The position numbers and the translations under genes were made by a program. A stretch of 37,901 nucleotides of DNA from Bacteroidales bacterium (GTDB taxonomy: Bacteria; Bacteroidota; Bacteroidia; Bacteroidales; GWF2-38-335), in NCBI GenBank assembly GCA_016936815.1, contig JAFGXD010000168.1, positions 1-37,901 of the forward strand. Reading direction: 5' to 3'. Shown here in pieces: positions 36,813 through 37,901 of this stretch. The notes under the pieces were generated by a model. The model did not search any database and was not told the DNA's origin. It saw only the letters and a program-made list of their open reading frames with translations. The first letter of the stretch is position 1. The number at the start of each line of letters is the position of its first letter.

Positions 36813-37901
36813 ATGAGCCAAAAATATCAAATAGCATTAAGTTACATAAGAAGTCTGGGACCTGTAATGGCTAAAAGACTTGTAGCCTATACGGGCACTT
36901 TGGAGGCTGTTTTTGAAGAAAAAATGGGGGTTTTACAAAAAATTCCCGGAATAGGGCAAATAGTAGCAAAAGAAATAATAAACTCCAAAGATGAAGCAAT
37001 AGCCTCTGCAGAAAAAGAACTTGAATTTGTCGCAAAAAACAAACTCAAAACCCTGTTTTATCTCGACAGAAATTATCCATCGAGGCTTCAGCATATACCC
37101 GACGCTCCTTTGGTATTATATTATAAGGGTTTACCTCAGTCAAACGATAGTAAAATATTATCTGTAGTTGGTACAAGAAATGCAAGTTCAAATGGATTGG
37201 ATGTTTGCGAAAGAATAATCTCCGATTTGGCTTCACATCACCCCGATTTGGTAATAATTAGCGGATTGGCTTACGGAGTTGATATTTGCGCTCACAAAGC
37301 CGCCTTACAAAATAAGCTTAGAACTTACGCTGTTTTGGCTCATAAACTAAACATGATTTATCCAAACATTCACGAGCAAACAGCTGAAAAAATAATACTG
37401 GAAGGAGCAGTAATTTCGGAATGTAATAGCAGAAGTTTATTCGATAAATACGGATTTGTTAAAAGAAACAGAATAGTTGCCGGCATGGCTGATGCTACTT
37501 TAGTTATTGAATCGGGAGAAAAGGGTGGGTCTTTAATAACTGCTGAATTAGCTCTTTCTTATAACAGAGATGTGCTTGCGGTGCCCGGAAGACCTTCTGA
37601 TGCAAGTTCCAAAGGTTGCAACAGGTTAATAAAAACCAACCGTGCCGCAATGGTAGAAACAGCCGAAGACATTGAATATATAATGGGATGGACAATCAAC
37701 AAGAGAAATACAGCTTTGCAAAAAGCTCTCTTTATTGAACTTAACGAAGAGGAAGAAATAGTATTGGATATTGTAAAAAAGCAAGGTCCAATAAGTATAG
37801 ATTTCATAAGCCTTCAAACAAATCTTCCAGTTAGCAAAGTTTCTCCGGTATTGTTAAGCCTTGAATTTAAAAACCTTATCAGAACAAGGCCTGGAAATTG
37901 T
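36813..37901 (+). CDS. dprA: DNA-processing protein DprA, partial (runs off the window end)
   Basis: Open from ATG 36813 through 37901 (363 codons, no stop), absent from the ORF track because it is unterminated. VVGTRNASSNG; VIISGLAYGVDICAHKAAL; AVPGRPSDASSKGCNRLI. Confidence 0.95.
   Translation, partial: MSQKYQIALSYIRSLGPVMAKRLVAYTGTLEAVFEEKMGVLQKIPGIGQIVAKEIINSKDEAIASAEKELEFVAKNKLKTLFYLDRNYPSRLQHIPDAPLVLYYKGLPQSNDSKILSVVGTRNASSNGLDVCERIISDLASHHPDLVIISGLAYGVDICAHKAALQNKLRTYAVLAHKLNMIYPNIHEQTAEKIILEGAVISECNSRSLFDKYGFVKRNRIVAGMADATLVIESGEKGGSLITAELALSYNRDVLAVPGRPSDASSKGCNRLIKTNRAAMVETAEDIEYIMGWTINKRNTALQKALFIELNEEEEIVLDIVKKQGPISIDFISLQTNLPVSKVSPVLLSLEFKNLIRTRPGNC

Noticed and set aside
37045-37817. 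Minus-strand ORFs at the right edge
   Set aside because: Antisense to dprA, which is open from 36813 to the window end and carries diagnostic DprA motifs. dprA is missing from the ORF track only because it has no stop in the window.
1-37901. CRISPR array, phage/defence island or transposase
   Set aside because: No regularly spaced direct repeats, Cas-like ORFs, integrase or transposase seen; the only repeats are the short ones reported.

Overview
The window looks like chromosomal DNA from a Bacteroidetes (probably Bacteroidales-like) bacterium. Evidence: T9SS type-A C-terminal domains, DUF5689 and choice-of-anchor J proteins, TAnnTTTG -7 promoter elements, and low GC. It is gene-dense, with about 27 protein genes and one tRNA-Ala(GGC). 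I saw no CRISPR array, rRNA, transposase or phage module. Main blocks: (i) 73-9321, minus strand: TPR histidine kinase/LuxR regulator pair, YfiR-coiled-coil-SpoIIE phosphatase, TPR protein, PNGase F-like secreted protein, metK. (ii) 9604-18578: EEP-family nuclease, then a divergent cluster of TonB receptor, DUF5689 OB-fold lipoprotein, choice-of-anchor J T9SS protein, T9SS endonuclease I and a small membrane protein; together a candidate extracellular nucleic-acid degradation/uptake locus. (iii) 18756-30953, mostly minus strand: MBL hydrolase, M43 metalloprotease, iorB/iorA, AlbA-domain protein, apt, tnaA, two uncharacterised proteins and an ADP-forming acyl-CoA synthetase; this suggests aromatic amino-acid fermentation. 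(iv) 31194-37901, plus strand: ABC-F ATPase, Cache/PAS histidine kinase and LuxR regulator, fabD, and dprA truncated at the window edge. Notable observations: a SAM-II-type riboswitch aptamer upstream of metK (9389-9438, minus strand); a two-copy palindrome-plus-repeat element flanking the first kinase/regulator pair; a choice-of-anchor J domain duplicated across lipid-anchored and T9SS-sorted proteins; and a 17-codon mini-ORF abutting a hairpin upstream of tnaA. All calls come from reading the sequence and family knowledge; no searches were run.
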